Shown piece after piece: positions 5,050-6,387 of a stretch of 6,387 nucleotides of DNA (position 1 is its first letter; each line of letters starts with the position of its first letter). A program made the translations under genes and the position numbers. A model generated the notes under the pieces. It was not told the DNA's origin and did not search any database. It saw only the letters and a program-made list of their open reading frames with translations. The stretch comes from an uncultured Acidobacteriota bacterium. GTDB lineage: Bacteria; Acidobacteriota; Blastocatellia; Pyrinomonadales; Pyrinomonadaceae. Location of the stretch: NCBI GenBank assembly GCA_946480545.1, contig CAMLKY010000126.1:1-6387 (forward strand), in the 5' to 3' direction.

Positions 5050-6387
5050 ATGAAGAAGTACCTCTTGTTCGCAATCGCGCTCACACTTGTCTCCATAGTC
5101 TTCCTCCACAGCTCGACTGAAGAAAGCGCGGCCGGCACCGCCCGCGTCGAAGCCGGCAATCCGCGTCTCGTAAAGGCTAATGCGTTCGCGATCACGCGAC
5201 GATTGGGCGATTCCGCGGGCTCTCAAGTGGCAGCACCGCAGCTTGAAAATCTTCCCGTTAAGAACGTTGGAACAGAGCCGGGCGTTTTTCCGAGAGTTTC
5301 ACTTTCAACGGATGTTGACGGTTCGATTGCCGTTCTTGGCGGAACCCCAATGCCGGAGCCGGGACTTTCGGTGCCCGGTCTATCCAATTTGGACAATGCT
5401 CTGGTCCATCAACTTCTGATCATCCCTCCGGATATGACCGGCGATGTGGGACCCAAGCACTACGTCCAGATCTTGAATTCGCTGATCCGCGTGTTCGATA
5501 AGAACGGCCAGCCGATGTCGCCGCCGTTCAAGTTGAGTAGTCTGTTCGAATCGCTGGGCACCGTTTGCTCGACCCGCAACGACGGATTGCCCGTCGTGCT
5601 CTATGACGCGCTTGCCGACCGTTGGTTGATCAGTCAAACCTGCAACGCGTTTCCACCGTTCCGACAGATGCTCGCTGTTTCGCGGACCGGTGACCCACTC
5701 GGGCAGTACTACACTTACGAGTTCGTGATGCCGAACGTGAAGCTGAACGACTTTCCGAAGTTCGGCGTGTGGCCAGACGGCTATTACATGTCGACGGATG
5801 AGTTCCTGGGTGCCGATTATGTTGGTGCCGGCGCGTTCGCTTTCGATAGGTCGAAGATCCTGGCGGGCGACCCGACCGCAAGTTATATCTACTTCAACCT
5901 GCAGGTGCCTGTCGGGCCGCGACGCAAGGGCTTGCTGCCTTCAGACCTCGACGGATTACTGCCCCCGGCAGACGGGACGCCGAATACGTTCGCGAGCTAC
6001 ACGGCGACCGAATACGGTGATGCGCAGGACGCTATTCGGCTATACGATTTTCACGCTGACTTTGCCGCGCCCGAGAATTCGACCTTCACGGAGCGGAGCG
6101 AAAGTCCGATCGCGGTTGCCGCATTTGATCCAACTAGCCCCGAAGGCCGACCTGATATCTGGCAGCCCGAGCCGGGTGAAAAGCTCGACTCACAGAGCGA
6201 TCGGCTGAACTATCGTCTCGCGTATCGAAACTTCGGTACGCATGAATCTCTCGTCGTCAATCAAACGGTGCAGACCGGGGCTAGTCCCTACCGCGCGGGC
6301 GTACGAGTCTATGAGTTTCGCAAGACTGGCGCTGCGTACGCTGTTTTGGAGCAGGCGACGATCGGCGATACGACGACATCGCGCTGG
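5050..6387 (+). CDS. Large secreted protein of unknown function, probably beta-propeller-like; 3' end outside window
   Basis: The frame is open from ATG 5050 to the window edge (446 codons, no stop), so the C-terminus is missing. Residues 1-20 (MKKYLLFAIALTLVSIVFLH) form a signal peptide or N-terminal anchor, followed by a variable region to about 115. From about 130 it matches what I recall of a widespread family of large exported bacterial proteins. The landmarks are VGPKHYVQILNS (133-144), NDGLPVVLYDALADRWLISQ (177-196), AVSRTGDPLGQYYTYEF (209-225), DFPKFGVWPDGYYMS (234-248), FAFDRSKILAGDP (263-275), GLLPSDLDG (294-302) and LAYRNFGTHESLVVNQTV (390-407). C173 and C198 could form a disulfide. 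The alternating short strands and the aromatic and Asp/Gly turns suggest a beta-propeller or similar beta fold. No catalytic triad or metal motif is evident. No biochemical role is known to me. The start has no clear Shine-Dalgarno, but the signal peptide supports it. Confidence 0.82.
   Translation, partial: MKKYLLFAIALTLVSIVFLHSSTEESAAGTARVEAGNPRLVKANAFAITRRLGDSAGSQVAAPQLENLPVKNVGTEPGVFPRVSLSTDVDGSIAVLGGTPMPEPGLSVPGLSNLDNALVHQLLIIPPDMTGDVGPKHYVQILNSLIRVFDKNGQPMSPPFKLSSLFESLGTVCSTRNDGLPVVLYDALADRWLISQTCNAFPPFRQMLAVSRTGDPLGQYYTYEFVMPNVKLNDFPKFGVWPDGYYMSTDEFLGADYVGAGAFAFDRSKILAGDPTASYIYFNLQVPVGPRRKGLLPSDLDGLLPPADGTPNTFASYTATEYGDAQDAIRLYDFHADFAAPENSTFTERSESPIAVAAFDPTSPEGRPDIWQPEPGEKLDSQSDRLNYRLAYRNFGTHESLVVNQTVQTGASPYRAGVRVYEFRKTGAAYAVLEQATIGDTTTSRW

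Noticed and set aside
5228..5243. A sigma-54-like string with TGGCA and a GC at the right spacing on the plus strand.
   Set aside because: The -12 part reads CAGC rather than TTGC and it lies inside the secreted-protein coding region, so it is most likely chance.
5798..6208. A 136-codon plus-strand frame inside the secreted-protein gene.
   Set aside because: It is an Arg/Ser-rich shadow; the overlapping frame carries conserved family blocks and a signal peptide.

Overview
The window looks like a piece of a mesophilic, moderately GC-rich bacterial chromosome. My best guess is Acidobacteriota, probably Blastocatellia-like. This is inferred from the style of the exported proteins (signal peptides ending in A-x-A|Q) and from a large secreted protein family I associate with that phylum. 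No rRNA or marker gene is present to confirm it.

Layout. Five protein-coding genes fill almost the whole window, in two divergent groups separated by a 121-bp AT-rich intergenic region (4158-4278). To the left, on the minus strand, is a compact gene set read in the order: cytosolic sensor histidine kinase (GAF-PAS-HisKA-HATPase, 2439-4157), NtrC-type sigma-54-dependent response regulator (1029-2420), and an exported protein with a degenerate staphylococcal-nuclease-like domain (1-1022, running off the left edge). The intercistronic gaps are 18 and 6 nt, so this is almost certainly one operon. To the right, on the plus strand, are a small exported SurA-like chaperone without a parvulin domain (4279-4968) and a large secreted protein of unknown function (5050 to the right edge, incomplete).

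Regulation. The 121-bp divergent region carries a near-consensus minus-strand promoter (TTGACA, 17 nt, TTTAAT) and a weaker plus-strand one. Their -35 hexamers are almost the same bases read on opposite strands. A perfect 7-3-7 inverted repeat covers the spacer and -10 of the kinase promoter and could be an operator. I found no convincing sigma-54 (-24/-12) promoter near the genes, so the regulator's targets are not evident here.

How the genes may work together. The kinase has no membrane segment, so it should sense a cytosolic or diffusible signal through GAF/PAS and phosphorylate the regulator, which would activate sigma-54 promoters elsewhere. Three of the five products (nuclease-like, SurA-like, large secreted protein) are predicted to be exported. 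A link between this two-component system and envelope or secretion functions is possible, but it rests only on neighbourhood.

There is no mobile element, CRISPR array, tRNA, rRNA or clear horizontal-transfer signature. No stretch over 300 bases lacks a gene. The most unusual points are the loss of most catalytic and calcium-binding positions in the nuclease-like domain, its unassigned C-terminal half, and the overlapping divergent promoter.
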